Positions 24,481-36,655 of a stretch of 64,000 nt of DNA are shown one piece after another (position 1 is the stretch's first letter; every line of letters starts with the position of its first letter). Source of the DNA: Parasponia andersonii. Taxonomy: Eukaryota; Streptophyta; Magnoliopsida; Rosales; Cannabaceae. The position numbers and the translations under genes are program-made. Below the pieces are notes generated by a model. It made no database searches. It was given only the letters and a program-made list of their open reading frames with translations, and was not told the origin of the DNA. The stretch covers positions 181,895 to 245,894 of the forward strand of contig JXTB01000313.1 in NCBI GenBank assembly GCA_002914805.1, read 5' to 3'.

Positions 24481-24515
24481 TCTTTCCCTCCTTAAAAGAA
24501 TTTTGTCCTGAAATT
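24481..24515 (-). promoter_or_regulatory. Element X polypurine tract
   Basis: Minus strand: GGACAAAATTCTTTTAAGG then AGGGAAAGA immediately before the LTR TGTGAAATCCC. Position and sequence match the chromoviral plus-strand primer and fix the orientation. Confidence 0.8.
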
Positions 24516-27500
24516 CAGATACGACAAAGGTACAAGTAAACAACAAGGGTAATAGTCAAATGAGAGTGAACCACTTGTTGCAGGATGTAGGAATAGTAAA
24601 TTAATTACTGATTAAATCATGAAGTGTGAAACATAGGCTTCTCATTCTACCAATACACCAATGCCACACAAAGGTACATGATAAGGACGTTCAAAAAAGA
24701 CATGGAATTGCAAAATAACTCATTAATAGGCATAAGACCTTGACATAAGAGTTAGGAATCGATGACCCCAAATTGATAATTATTCGCGGAAGCACGAATG
24801 TTAATCAAGACTAGTAGTCAAAATCATAAGAAAACTATAACTAGAACAGTGATTGTTAGGGACCAATACAATATAGTAGACCAAATATCAAGTATGTACA
24901 ATACCATCTCTAGATGACACCAGATCAATAACATACTGGGATAATTCTATTTGTCTAATACTAAATATGGATATAAAAAATTATTGAGTCTAAAAACTCA
25001 AATAATATCCTCATTAATACAAGATTGCACTCAACAAGATTTCAAATTGAAAACAAATATATTTGTATTACACCACCTAAAATAGACAAGTTTTTTTTTT
25101 TGGAGATCAAAAACGACATAAGAGTACAACGACATAAGTCATTTATCATTCCTCATACGAGCAAGTAACAATCATATACACAAGATATTTCTAGTTAAGC
25201 ACAAGACTATAATCACCATGAGTGGAAAATTCCAACACAAAAGTACTTAGCACAACAAATGTCAATAGGACCACTACAGTCCATGTATATAAAATGCATG
25301 TATCCACATAATAAATATAGTCCAAAGACTCTCCAAGTCTTTTACCTAAGGTGATATCATATAATAATAACCCATACTACAATTAAATCTAGAGACTTTC
25401 CAATTCTCTTTACCCAGTATAGGATTATAACAATAATCCAGATCGTTGCTTACCTCTAAAAACTTTTTGATTCTTTGGTACAAGGGAAAGTCATATAGAA
25501 ATGACTCAATACCCAATATGCAAATAAAACTGTTAAACAAACTAAAATGCCCCAGAAATAAGGTTTCAATAGAATAGACTATCTCTGTAGTGACACTTGT
25601 CTCTCAACTAACCTCATTTCATTTTAAAAATCATAAACAATTTTTTTTTTAAAAAAAAATCTTTGAAAACATGCGACATAAAATTAGAGGCATATAGAAA
25701 TACTATACCATTTCACAATAAAGTCTCACTTTGGCCATAAGGAAACCAAACTTGAATTTCAAGTATTCCTTTTTAAAATATAATAACAAGAGTTCAATAA
25801 CTCTTAATAGACTCATGAGTGAACTAATCCCTATGCCATTAATTACACCACCATAATAATGCTTGGATCTATCTCAAATCAAGTAACGAGTCACAAACTG
25901 AACTTAATACCAATGAACTCAACGATGACTCTAATCTATAATTAATTTTAATTAGAGTCTCTAAAACTTCCTAGGAGTCAATACATGCAAAGTACCACCA
26001 GTAGTATTCGCCCATTAATGCAAAGAGGGAATCGATAAGACTAAATCTTATTATCACCAGTCAATCAATTTAGTATCCAATACACTAATTCCACTTACTA
26101 GCTAAGTAAATAGGACAAGAAGAGTTTCTCCTTGATATATAGTTTACTAATTAAACCACCAAATACTTAAAACATGTCAATTTCTTTTAAATCATATTTA
26201 AATATAATAAAAATTTTCTTAATTTATTTATTCATTTATTATTATTATTATTATTTTAAAACTTTTTCTGTAGTTTTTGAACATGTCTCTCTAAGAGATA
26301 CAAAAGTATATATATATATATATATATTAACAATTCACATTATGAAATTAATTTTCCATAGTTCTTTATTAATGAAAAACTTTAGGTAATGTTTAAGTGA
26401 TGCTTTTTTTTAATATTTATAACTTTGAGGTACCACACTCTAACAAATTTTTCTTTTAAAAAAAAAAAATAGTTTAAAAGGCATTTTGATAATTGAAAGA
26501 GCCTATAAAGTATTTTAGAAAATAATAGTGTGTCAAGTGTATATATATATATATATATATATATACATTTAAATCTCACTCAATCTTTTAAAGCTTGTCT
26601 ATAGAAAATACTCTTTTCGGGTAGCTAGCCAATTTATAATATGCACAATTTCATGAGTTTAGAAGTTCAAATTTGAATTTCAAAGAAAACATAACACATT
26701 TATATATATATTCTCAATTTACTAAACGGTAAGTCAAGACATATCAATCCATAGTCCTTACTATTTAGAAAATCAAAGTTTCAAAAGCTTAAATCTTATT
26801 TCAAAGAAGATATTATGTATAATTATGCACCACGAAAGTCTCTTCAAGGTTTAGGTATTTAAAACCAAAAATACTTTTATATAAAAAATATATATATATT
26901 CTAATGAAATGTCACTCCAAGTTCTCGATATTAGGAGTTCCCAATAATTAGGATATCAAATCAAATCAATCATGTAAGCACTCAATTATCCAATTGAGAC
27001 CAACCAAGTAAAGTCAACCCAACTTGACTCAACTAATCAACGAATATCTATTAACCAATAAGGATTGAACAATCCATTCAATACCAATATTATGTATAGC
27101 TCAATAAAGCAACTCGCATGAATAATAAGAGGATTAGAAGAATAAACATATCTAAATAACAAGGCACTTAAAGCCATTACGACAAGATTTTTCAAAACTT
27201 CCAAATTAGATTTTCACAATATAATATTTTTATTTTCTATTTATACTAAGTTCCAAAAAAGTTGGCTTGACCAATTTTATTTCGTAAAATTCTTGTAACA
27301 AAATATTACAAATTTGACTTTTAGAGATAAATGCACAGACTTTCAAAATTTTATATGCATACCGTATTAAATTGCACCAATGATTTCAAAAACAAATATC
27401 ACCTTTTTGCCAAAAGTTATCACATAAATTTTTTATAGATATTTTATATTTATTTACAAATCAATTTATAAATTAAATTTTTTTTGTGAGCTTGGAAAGA

Positions 27501-28076
27501 AAATTTTTTAATTTGTAACAAAGTCCATATCATTATATTAATCTATGAATGGAAAATCAGGATGAGATGATCATCCAAAAGTCCTACCAATACATGATAC
27601 AAAATTAAGACAAACAAACTACCAGATACTCAAACTGGTTAGTCATATAATAACAATTCCTGAGAAATTCAAATCATAACCCTACAAGCACAAAATATGT
27701 TAAATCAATCAAAGTAAGAGACACTGAAGTGCTATCTTAGAACCTAAGAGGTTCATATAGCTTATCACAATATGGGATATAGGAGTACAAGAATGAATGT
27801 CTATTTGAATTGAGAAATTTCAACTAGAGTAGAATTCATTAGTCTCATGTCATTCCTGACACTTCTAAAACTAAAATTTCGGAGTATAACCATCCCAACA
27901 ATACTAGAGTTACACTCTAAAGAGGTGAACAAGGGATTTGGAACAAAGTGGAGCAAAGACAATATATTTAGCCAATTCCTATGTGATGTATGAAATATTT
28001 GTTAAACACTTTTCCAAAACTCTTTTTAAACACCAAACTATCATATGCAAGATGCCAGACGGATCTGAAGACTAAA
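24516..28076. other. Non-coding interior of element X
   Basis: About 3.5 kb of AT-rich sequence with no gag, protease, RT or integrase motif on either strand. Only short frames occur (such as 25346-25540). AT repeats lie at 26309-26327 and 26537-26564. A gag-pol module of the usual 4-5 kb is absent, so the element would have depended on proteins supplied by a relative. Confidence 0.75.
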
Positions 28077-28088
28077 ACTCTGACACCG
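28077..28088 (-). promoter_or_regulatory. Element X primer-binding site
   Basis: Minus strand CGGTGTCAGAGT, four bases from the LTR end, matches TGGTATCAGAGC at 9 of 12 positions, consistent with a decayed initiator-Met tRNA site. Confidence 0.65.
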
Positions 28089-28092
28089 AGAC

Positions 28093-30035
28093 TGTCACGA
28101 TCGAAAATCCAATGTTGTCATCTTTAGTAAGTTTAGGTGAAAATAGAAATAAACCGTAGTTTCTAAAATTTCAAAAAAATTAAAGTACTTGAAATTTAAG
28201 TTTTAATCCTCAGAAGTAAGTAAATTACAAAATTGGACAAATTTAATAATTATATTATTATCTACCAATTTAAATTTCTAAGAAATTCTTCATTTTAAGT
28301 TTAACGAAAATCTTAATTAACTAGTAAAAAAAAATATCCTCATACATCTGCTCAGTAAATATATTACTATTGACTAAATAAATTTGACTTAGAAAAGGGG
28401 AACTAATAAAGAATACAAACCAACCAATGAAGAGAATTGGAAGTGCGAGTATACCGCAAACATGCTTGTCAAGCCACCAAAATAATTACCACAAAATAGG
28501 TCAACACCTAAAATGGGAGGAAGTAGGGAGATGAGCATGTGAATGCTCAGTAAAAATTCAATTATCTTTTTTTTTTTGAATTATTGCAATGTTACCAAAC
28601 GTGCATAGTTAATACCTCTTCCAAAATCTATTTATAAACTCGGTATAAAATAATTAATATCCAAAATAATATCATATTTAAAACCAAAACCAGAAATATA
28701 TATTTGTATATATCATAAAAGAACCTATCCCATTAGCTCACACCCTCTCATCACAAACTAGAATAACTCGTACTATGTTTATTAAGTACTCTCTGCCTGA
28801 TAATTATCCCAAAAAACCGTAGGGACACCTATGTGTCTAGCCTACAAAACTGGAGTGGCAATTGAATGCTAACACCTACTGAATGGGAATAATCAAAAAT
28901 ACCGCGCGTAGGTTTACAGGCTCTCACCGAAGGCAGGTGTACTAGTCCGCCTACTATAATACCATGATGCCTAAGACTATCTCATGTGTGATCCTACGGT
29001 ATGTACAATATGTAACAAGATATATATAATAACCATGCAGAGCATAACCAAACAATGCCTTAAAACTCCGCTTGATATTATTTTAGAATTTGTTGTACCT
29101 AGAGTAGGAAATCTACTAAGTTACCCAAGATTACGATTTTATAAACATGTATAAAAGTCACACAGTCTAAGTCCAGAATAATCCAAGATTTTCGAATATT
29201 TCATTAAAATATTATTTAATTCATGATTTTTCACAAGGTAGTCATAAGGTAATTTTTAATTAAATCATGTATAAAACTAGGTAATTGAACCCCTACCTCA
29301 ATTGAGTTTTCAAATAGTACTGCAGAGTTATGGAGAAAGTTTGGCATCATTTGGGTGTCGTTTGGAAGGTCGGGCGTCGTTTTCGAATCTTTGATCGATA
29401 GGTTTGAAAACTCGATTTTCAATCGGAGCTTCAGATCATAAAACAGGCTTCACTACTGAATTCAGAGCACCTAAAAATACTAGGTTAGATATATAGTTTG
29501 ACCAATTCGGGCTCGGTCCGAACCTAGGCCTATGGCACGTAAAACGAGACAATCTAAGCTGTTAGATTTAGATTTTCTTGCTCGTCATCAAATATAGGCA
29601 ATATATATATATCAAAATTTTTGTTTTTACGAGTACATAACAAATATGAAGTTTATTTTACGATCTAATGGTCAGATTGAAAATTTTAAATACAAAACTA
29701 AAATAGCTCAAAATTGACAAAAATGGAAAAATTCAATCTGGGTAATATTGAATCAAGATGTTGAAGATCGTGACGAGACGAGTTGAACGGGATCGATTTC
29801 ACCGCGAATGGACGTCAGAATCGGCGCCAATGCCGGAAAACGTTCGTGGCTACTACGCGTCACTGGCGGCGAACCAGGCCGTTTCAGGTGACGGGACAAC
29901 CAGTGTTGGCTTCATCCGGAGCCTAGCTGTCGATTCCCACTGGTGGCAGCGCTCGACGATGTCGACAAAGGCTTCGTCAGAGTTTCGTCGGTATTTCGGT
30001 ATTTTCGCCGGATTTCGCAGAGAGAGGATCGGTAG

Positions 30036-30074
<39 letters not shown>

Positions 30075-30315
30075 GAGAGTTAATCAATTTGGCCACATGA
30101 CGAAGCTTAAATGGGCCAAAAGTTTTTGCTCTTAAACCCCTCATTCAAGAATTTCCTCATTTTTATCCACAATATTGCACTTAAATCCCTTATTTTTCAA
30201 AATCTCTTTAATTTAATCCAAATTTGAAATTTTTATTTATCAATCTATTTTATTTTATTTTAATTTAATTGGTCGAATGAGCAAATTACTCTTACGAAAG
30301 TAAAGGGATTTCAAA
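28093..30315 (-). repeat. Element X right (5') LTR, uninterrupted
   Basis: Starts TGTCACGATCG, ends GGGATTTCAAA (final C of CACA mutated). 2223 bases against 2232 in the left LTR once Y is removed. Position 28941-28960 shows the uninterrupted site into which Y jumped in the other LTR. A GA run at 30040-30072 is longer than in the left LTR. Confidence 0.92.
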
Positions 30316-30320
30316 GGTAA

Positions 30321-31300
30321 TCTAATTGAGCCTGCAAATTAGAGAAAACACTATTAGTCAAAAAACCCCTACTCCATGCCTTCTTGACTACATTTTCACA
30401 CTCCACATCATTGAGCCAATAAGGCTCAAATTTAAAGCCCTTAATATCAACTCTTGCTGCATTTTCTCCATCTGAGCCATCTAAAAACATCATTATAGGA
30501 TAATGATCTGACTTAATATAATCTTCATGCTCCACTCTAAAGTTCGGAAAAAGGAAACGCTACTCATCATTGCCCACAGATCAGTCCAAACATTCCTTAG
30601 TAAACTGCTCCTTTTCTCGCTTGTTAATCCAAGTGAACGGTGACCCCATATGACCCATATCACGAAGGCCTGAATCAGTAAGAGCACAACGGAAATTGAT
30701 CATCGTCGAAACTACTTTTTCAATTCTCCAAATTTCTCAGACAGTCTTAGAACTTTGTTATAAAACACCATCGCACAGTGATGGTAATGAGTTCACCGTC
30801 TTAAGACACCTAAGAAGATCCTAAGAGAAATGGCGAAGATAAGGTTTCGGATTACCATAAAGTCTGGTAAATCGCCAAAACTTCCCATCTTCGGACTGAA
30901 CAGAAGCATCGATGTGACCTTTGGAGTTAGAAGTAACTGTAACATTCTAATCATTACTCCAGCAAAGAATCAATCTACCACTACTACCTTCACTATTAAC
31001 AACAAACGCATTGTCAAAGTCTACCAAAAACTTCACCCTCTCCGCTACACCACTGGCTAACCTTGTTTCTGATAAGAAAACAAAATTTGGGGAATTCTTA
31101 CGAACTAAATCCCATAAGGTATTTAATGTACAGTGGTTCCCTAGGCCCTATACATTCCAACAAATAACACTTGTTGTAACCGGTGGTCCTGTAGACCAGG
31201 ACTCACCGATACCATCAAATTATTTTCCGAAATCGAACCGCCATTAATCTTTGCAGCCTTCCTTTTTCCCTCACGAATATTGAGAGGGGGTCCTCGCTAA
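30321..31300 (-). pseudogene. LINE endonuclease (inverted half)
   Basis: Read from 31300 down on the minus strand: ICWNV...GLG near 31140-31180 (start of the AP-type endonuclease), VFLSETRLA with the catalytic Glu (about 31070-31100), GRLILCW, and the C-terminal SDHYPIMMF with the His (30490-30515). Then the linker FEPYWLNDVECENVV and NLQAQLDYL. The domain nicks target DNA to start reverse transcription. Stops and frame changes (about 30540, 30830, 30940) inactivate it. The rest of the linker lies at 7614-7681, beyond element X. Confidence 0.85.
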
Positions 31301-31635
31301 AAATCTTCCTCTTTGCACCAGGTTCAAAAGTCTTGGTCGATCATAGTTCGGTGTTACATTGGTCCTTCAGAGATTTAATCGCTTGTTTGCATGGAGATTT
31401 AAATCACTGTTTGCATGGAGACAACATAGAACCAATCAGTCTTCCAAATGGGCTTATGGAAACAGTAACCTGACTAGAGTTGGCCCGTTTTTAATCTTAT
31501 TTTTTGTTAGGCCTTCAGAAATTTTATAGAAAATTTTGAGTGGATTACCAATATTTTAAATTTGATTAAATATATATTTATTTTTTAAATTTTATTGCTA
31601 AATATGTAGATATATATAGTTTTATACTTGGTAGA
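31301..31635 (-). other. Decayed LINE ORF1/ORF2 junction region
   Basis: Minus-strand codons such as EPGAKRKIF can be read just before the endonuclease, but there is no continuous frame. A duplicated CTTGTTTGCATGGAGATTT-like segment occurs at 31382-31420. The ORF1 body seems largely deleted. Confidence 0.45.
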
Positions 31636-33803
31636 TATCACGACCCAAAATTCGGGCCAGTGACAGAAGGGGAATTTCACAAAGATGGAAAATTCTTTGA
31701 TTTATTTGAAAAGTGTCAAAAGTTCTAGTTTTTATAAAAACTGTCTATTTAAATAAAATAATAGGAATTTCATCTTGTGAACCACTCCCACAGTTCGTAT
31801 ACACTCTTAAACATATACTAAATAAGAATTAAAAATCACGAAGTCAAGTATAAGCCCAAACATCACCATCATCCACAACAAAAGTCAAATGCCAGAATGT
31901 CATACATAAGTTCGCAACCAAAATAGAAAGCAGTAATCTTGGTTCAATACTACTACAAAACCCAAATAGTCCAAAGACTACGACAACAAACTCCTAACAT
32001 TACTAAGAAACGAACTGCAGTCCAGATGACCTCTTACTCCTCTTGATCACCAAGATCGTACTAAACACCACCTGAGGAAGAAGGTAGGGGGTGAGCATAA
32101 AATGCTTAGTAGAAAAAATAATTACCTCGATCGAAAATATTTTAGTGATGGAGAATTCCTACATAGTTAGTTTAGTCCAAAACATACACATGTATATATA
32201 ATCCAAACCAGAAATCCATATATATATAAAAGCAATGTAATCAAAACCATTCAATCTATATACACATGACATAAATCAACCCATACCCATGAGCTCTCCT
32301 CCTCTCATTTGTGGAAACTGGCACTAAGTATGCCTAACAGCCTGCCTGATATCTAAGCTCATACCCGGATGGGACACTCGCGTGTCACCTACCAAACCTG
32401 GAAAGGCAACTGAATTGCCTATGTCTGTCAAATAGGGAGGTAATCAGAAGTAATAAAACCCCGTGTAAGTTTACGGACTTTCACCGACGGTGGGGCACGC
32501 AGTGCCATACTGTAACCCACGATGCTAACATAGTGCTCATGTGTGATCCTATGACACGTGCAATACAGAACTGAAGTGTGAAAATAATCGTGCTCTAGTT
32601 TTTCAGTAAAATCAGCATATTATGTTTTATAGAAAAACGGGCAGCATACGGCCATATTATTAATATGCCCAAAATAACCTGCATTCAGAAAATTCCCAGA
32701 GCAATACAGTATATATCTCAAACAATCAATTCCCATCACAGATATTCGAGAAACCAAAAATCACATTTGTTCTCATATGTTGCAGAAAATAAGTTTTATT
32801 CGAAAACGATATAAAACACAGGTAATTGAATCCCTACCTCACTCGAATAGTAATACCACGCTATTGAATCCTCTAGGTATCGTTGACGATCACCCGAAGG
32901 GTCGGGAACCAATTCCAGGCCCTCGATCGTCCTCTTGCAAAAAACCAACTTCTCACCGGAGCTTCAATTCCACAAACGGACCTCTTCGCTGAATTCCTAG
33001 CACCCAAAATAGCTAGGTCAAACATATAACTTGTCCAATTCAGGTCCGGACTCACACCCGACCGGTGGCATGCAAAACGAGGCAAATCTCGACCGTCTGA
33101 TCTCGATTTTCTTGCCGATCACCAAACATAGGCATTATATATATCAAACTTCTCTATTTTCCGAGTACATTCCAAAAATGCAGTCAAAACACAATCCAAC
33201 GGCCGGATCGAAAACTACAACTATAAACTCGAAATACCCAAAAATAGCAACTTTCAATCTGGACAAAATAGAGTTGAGATATATATACTTTGATGATCCT
33301 TGAGACGAGACGAATCCAATGGGACCAGTTATAGGTCAAATGGTGGCCGGAATCTTCGTCGGTGGCCAAAAATCCAAAACGGCGTCTTTCTCTTTTCCGA
33401 CGACAGTGAGCTCCCATGTGACTCCTGGCGGTCGACTTCAACTCGGGTGCGGTGCCAGCGAGCTCCGCCGGTGGTTTCCATGGCTGGGCGACGGCGAGAG
33501 GCGGCGGCAGTAGCTGAGGGGTGCGTCGGGCTGAGAGGATCCAAGAGTGAGAGAGAGATCGGGGGAGAAGAGAGAGAGAGAGAAAAAGAAAATGACAAGG
33601 CACGTGGCCTTGTCTTATAGGGCTGTGCCATTTTTTAAAAATTGCACATAAGTCTCCAAATTTCAAATCTCTATCAATCTAGTTCCCCAAAAATTGCAAT
33701 TTAATTTTTCTGCACAAAATTTTTGCAAATTAATCCCCCAATATTATATCCAAAAAATTGGTAAATTGTCTAAATTACCCTCCCAAAAATCCAGATTTTT
33801 ACA
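31636..33803 (-). mobile_element. Solo LTR of the X family, inside the LINE
   Basis: Starts TATCACGACCC, ends TTTTTACA, with identical target copies GTAGA at 31631-31635 and 33804-33808. It shares blocks with the X LTRs: CGAAGGCAGG/CACCGACGGTGG-type motifs, GTGTGATCCTATG, and the region CCAATTCAGGTCCGGACTC. 2168 bases, close to X (2.2 kb) and to 60239-62354. No internal region remains. Overlapping frames around 33184-33666 lie in its GC-rich segment and are not genes. Confidence 0.85.
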
Positions 33804-33898
33804 GTAGATATCTACCAATTTCAGTTATTGTACTGAGTTGTACTAGATATATAAAATTTTACATTTAATATATAAACATATATACTGTACATTTTACC

Positions 33899-34126
33899 TT
33901 AATATTTGACAAAGAGATATTTACTTAAATTAGCCCCAAATTTGGTCATATTTTTATAAAACCCAATTTCACGTTCCCCATAATGACCTGTATTTATTTT
34001 CTCCCCCTTAGATAAAAGAAGCTGACTAAGCACCACATTCTCATCAATGTCGTCTTTTTTGGCATCATAATTATCCGATTGGATTTCCATATTAATTATC
34101 GCCAAATCTTCTATCTTTATCTTCAA
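33899..34126 (-). pseudogene. LINE ORF1 N-terminal remnant (inverted half)
   Basis: A 75-residue minus-strand frame starting MKIKIEDLAIINMEIQ, acidic and then LLLSKGEKINTGHYG. It sits at the 5' end of the inverted LINE half, where ORF1 is expected, and its character fits the start of plant LINE ORF1 proteins. No RNA-binding domain is left. The inversion junction lies between 34126 and about 34190. Confidence 0.5.
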
Positions 34127-34189
34127 AAACTGATAGCTTAGGATATTTGGTGATCAAGCGTATCAATCCGTTGTACAAAGAAGTAAATA

Positions 34190-36450
34190 TGGTGACCAAT
34201 CTTGTTGAGATTAGGTGACTGGAGAAGAAACTGGAAGATCTCATCACAAAGGAGGAGCTCTACTGGTGACAGAGATCCCGAGCAGAGTGGCTCAAAGCGA
34301 AATACAGCGTATTTCCAAAAGAAGGCCTCGAACTGGAAAAAGAAGAATCAAATTCATAAACTTAAGGATAGTGATGGGTCTGGAAGGATGGAAAAGAAGA
34401 ATTAATAAAGATTGCAGAGGAGTATTTTACTAATATTTTTCGATCTAGCAATCCCTCGCAGGAGACTATGTCGAGAGTATTAGATTCTATTAACAAGTCT
34501 ATCTCATTGGGGATGGTTGAGTTTCTGGAGTCACCATTCACGTCTAAGAAAATTAAGGTAGTGTTAATCCAAATGGGAGGAATTAAGGCAGCGACGCCCA
34601 ATGGCTTTCATGCAATTTTCTATCAAAAATACCGGAGGATTGTTGGAGGGAATTTTTTTTGTATTTTCCTCGAGATTCTTAATGAAGGTGCTTCAATTAG
34701 TTCGTTCAATTCAACTTATATCGTGGTTATTCCAAAGCGAAAAGATCTTTAATTTGAGTCGGATTTTAGGCCGATAAGTAAGTCTTTGTAATATTATCTA
34801 CAAGATAATTACAAAGACATTGACTAATCATTTGAAGATTGTCCTTCCTTTTATTATTTCTAGAAACCAGAGTACGTTTGTACCAGGAAGATTGATAATG
34901 GGTAATGCTATCATTACTTTCAGGTCTCTCCATTCCCTTGGCCGACGTGGTAACAGATATAAAGGTTTTTTCGGCAAAAGGAAGAGAAGTTCTCGTTAAA
35001 GTTGTGCTTCAAGCAATTCCAATTTATGCTATGAGCCTTTTCAAGCTACCTGAAACTCTTGTAAGAAAATCAGATCTCTTTTTATTTCATTTTAGTGGGG
35101 CTCCAGCAATGGGAAGCGGAAGGTTGCATGGATCAATTGGGAGACTCTGTGCAAACCGAAAAAGTTCGGAGGATTTGGTTTTAGAGACCTTGGTCTCTTT
35201 AACCAAACCTTAATTGCTAAGAAAGCTTCGCAGTTGGTAAATGACCCTCTTTCTCTAGCTAATAATGTATTAAAAGGGAAGTATCTCCCTTCTTCATTAC
35301 TTTTAGAAGCGGAGGATGAAAGTGGTAGTTCCTGATTATGGAAAATTAATCTTTGGGATCGACATTTGCTTGTGAAAGGACTTCGATGGAGAATTGGTAA
35401 TGGAGCTTCGGTTCGTGTTTTTAGTGACCCATGGATCCCAAGACCAAAGCTATTTAGGCCTATCTCTCAATCTTTTGATTCTGAATTACGGGTTAAAGAT
35501 CTTATACTCTACCCCGAATCTTGGGACTATTCCCTTTTGTCATAAAGATTTTTGCCAACCATTTTTCTTAGTTTTAGAGTTGGAGCGGACAAGGTGATTT
35601 GGCAATATGAACACTTAGGTTGCTATTGGGTGAAGTCAAGATACCGACTTGCATTTAATGATTATTTTGATGAAAGTGTCTCTTGTTCTAATTTCTTACA
35701 GAAATGGTAATCCTATGTATGGGCTAGCGAAATACCTCCGAAGATAAAAATCTTTGTATGGCGGCTTTATTATGGAAGTATTCCAGTTTGTGCCAATTTG
35801 CTAAAAAGAAAAATGAATATTGATCACCGACGTTGCTGCTGCCGAGAAGAAGTTGAGACAATTACCCATTCTTTTTTCGATGTGAAAAAGTAGAGCCAAT
35901 GTGGACTCAGATTGGGTTGCTGGAATTTGGTAAATGTTAGGGGTGATTTGCCTATTGCTGACCTTCTTTTACATTTATTCTCTTCGTTGTCTAAAGATCA
36001 ATTAGATGTAGTTTGTGTTTTGCTTTGGGCCATGTGGAATCGATGAAATAATCTCCTCCATAATGGTGTACTGAAGGATGTCATGGATACTTTTGATTTT
36101 ACATGTTTATTCCTTTTAGAATATCATCTGTCAACTTGCTAAACTTAGCTCCGTCCTCGTCTTCTCGTTGGAGCCAGAGATTTGAAACTAAACACAAATA
36201 TGGCATCTCCAGCTGGAGAGCATTTTATTGGGTGCGGTGGCATTATCCGTGATGAGCACGGGAATGTGTTAGTTTGTTGGGCTATTCGGATTGCTGGGTG
36301 TTTTAATGTGGATGTTGGTGAACTCATTGCTATTAGAGAGGGTCTTCGGTTGCCCTTTAGCTGAGATTGAAACAGATTCACTTCTTGTTGTGCATTTAAT
36401 TTCTAATCCTCAGCTTTGTTCTACGTAGGTTGATTAGTAAAGGATATTTC
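34190..36450 (+). pseudogene. LINE reverse transcriptase, zinc-binding and RNase H (sense half)
   Basis: Plus strand, several frames. At 34205-34300 LEKKLEDL, KEELYW and QRSRAEWL mark the start of the RT region; then KKASNWKKKNQIHKL, EEYFTNIF, NGFHAIFYQKYRRIVGG, YIVVIPK, and NQSTFVPGRLIMGNAI (34865-34910). At about 34965 the sequence jumps from the RT fingers to SAKGREVLVKVVLQAIP, so the palm with the YADD-type catalytic motif is deleted. Later come WRIGNGASVRVFSDPWIP, a zf-RVT segment (FVWRLYYGSIPVCANLL, 35750-35810) and RNase H (GGIIRDEHGNVLVCW, GELIAIREGL, IETDSLLVV; 36230-36390). Confidence 0.88.
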
Positions 36451-36632
36451 CCTTCTTATTTCTTTTGCGGATTATATTATAGTTCTTGTCATCATGTCTC
36501 TAGAAATAGAAATATGATAGCCATTGTCTTTTGCAATTATTTCTTCTTCTGATAAAATATAGGATGATATATGTCCATATCTTATTTCCAAATTTGTAAT
36601 TGCAGACTTACAGTAATTCGAACTTTTTTATT

Positions 36633-36655
36633 AAAAAAAAAGTTACAACGTTTTT
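36633..36655 (+). repeat. LINE A tract and right target-site copy
   Basis: TTAAAAAAAAA (36631-36641) followed by GTTACAACGTTTTT. It ends the LINE and pairs with 7596-7613. Confidence 0.75.

Larger units (their letters stand above)
7687..30315 (-). mobile_element. Element X: non-autonomous Ty3/gypsy-type LTR element
   Basis: Left LTR 7687-24480 (split by element Y) and right LTR 28093-30315. They enclose a 3.6 kb interior without retrotransposon coding. Next to the left LTR is a purine tract on the minus strand (24481-24515). Next to the right LTR is a degenerate initiator-Met tRNA primer site (28077-28088). Together these make it a minus-strand element. Without Y it would be about 8 kb. Two long LTRs around a non-coding interior match what is called a LARD; the end sequences resemble Tekay/Del chromoviruses. 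The two LTRs differ visibly (about 17 of the first 136 bases by eye), so the insertion is old. Confidence 0.82.
7596..36655 (+). mobile_element. Twin-primed plant LINE, hugely expanded by nested insertions
   Basis: Target-site copies AAAAGTTATAACGTTTTT (7596-7613) and AAAAGTTACAACGTTTTT (36638-36655), one mismatch, flank the unit, and a short A tract (36633-36641) precedes the right copy. LINE coding remnants are on the minus strand at 7614-7681, 30321-31300 and 33899-34126, and on the plus strand from about 34190 to 36450. An inverted 5' half followed by a sense 3' half ending in poly(A) is the product of twin priming. LINE-derived sequence totals only about 4.2 kb; the rest is element X (7687-30315) and a solo LTR (31636-33803). 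Confidence 0.82.

Noticed and set aside
33184..33666. Cluster of overlapping frames on both strands
   Set aside because: Falls in the GC-rich part of a solo LTR; corresponding parts of the related LTRs do not keep the frames.
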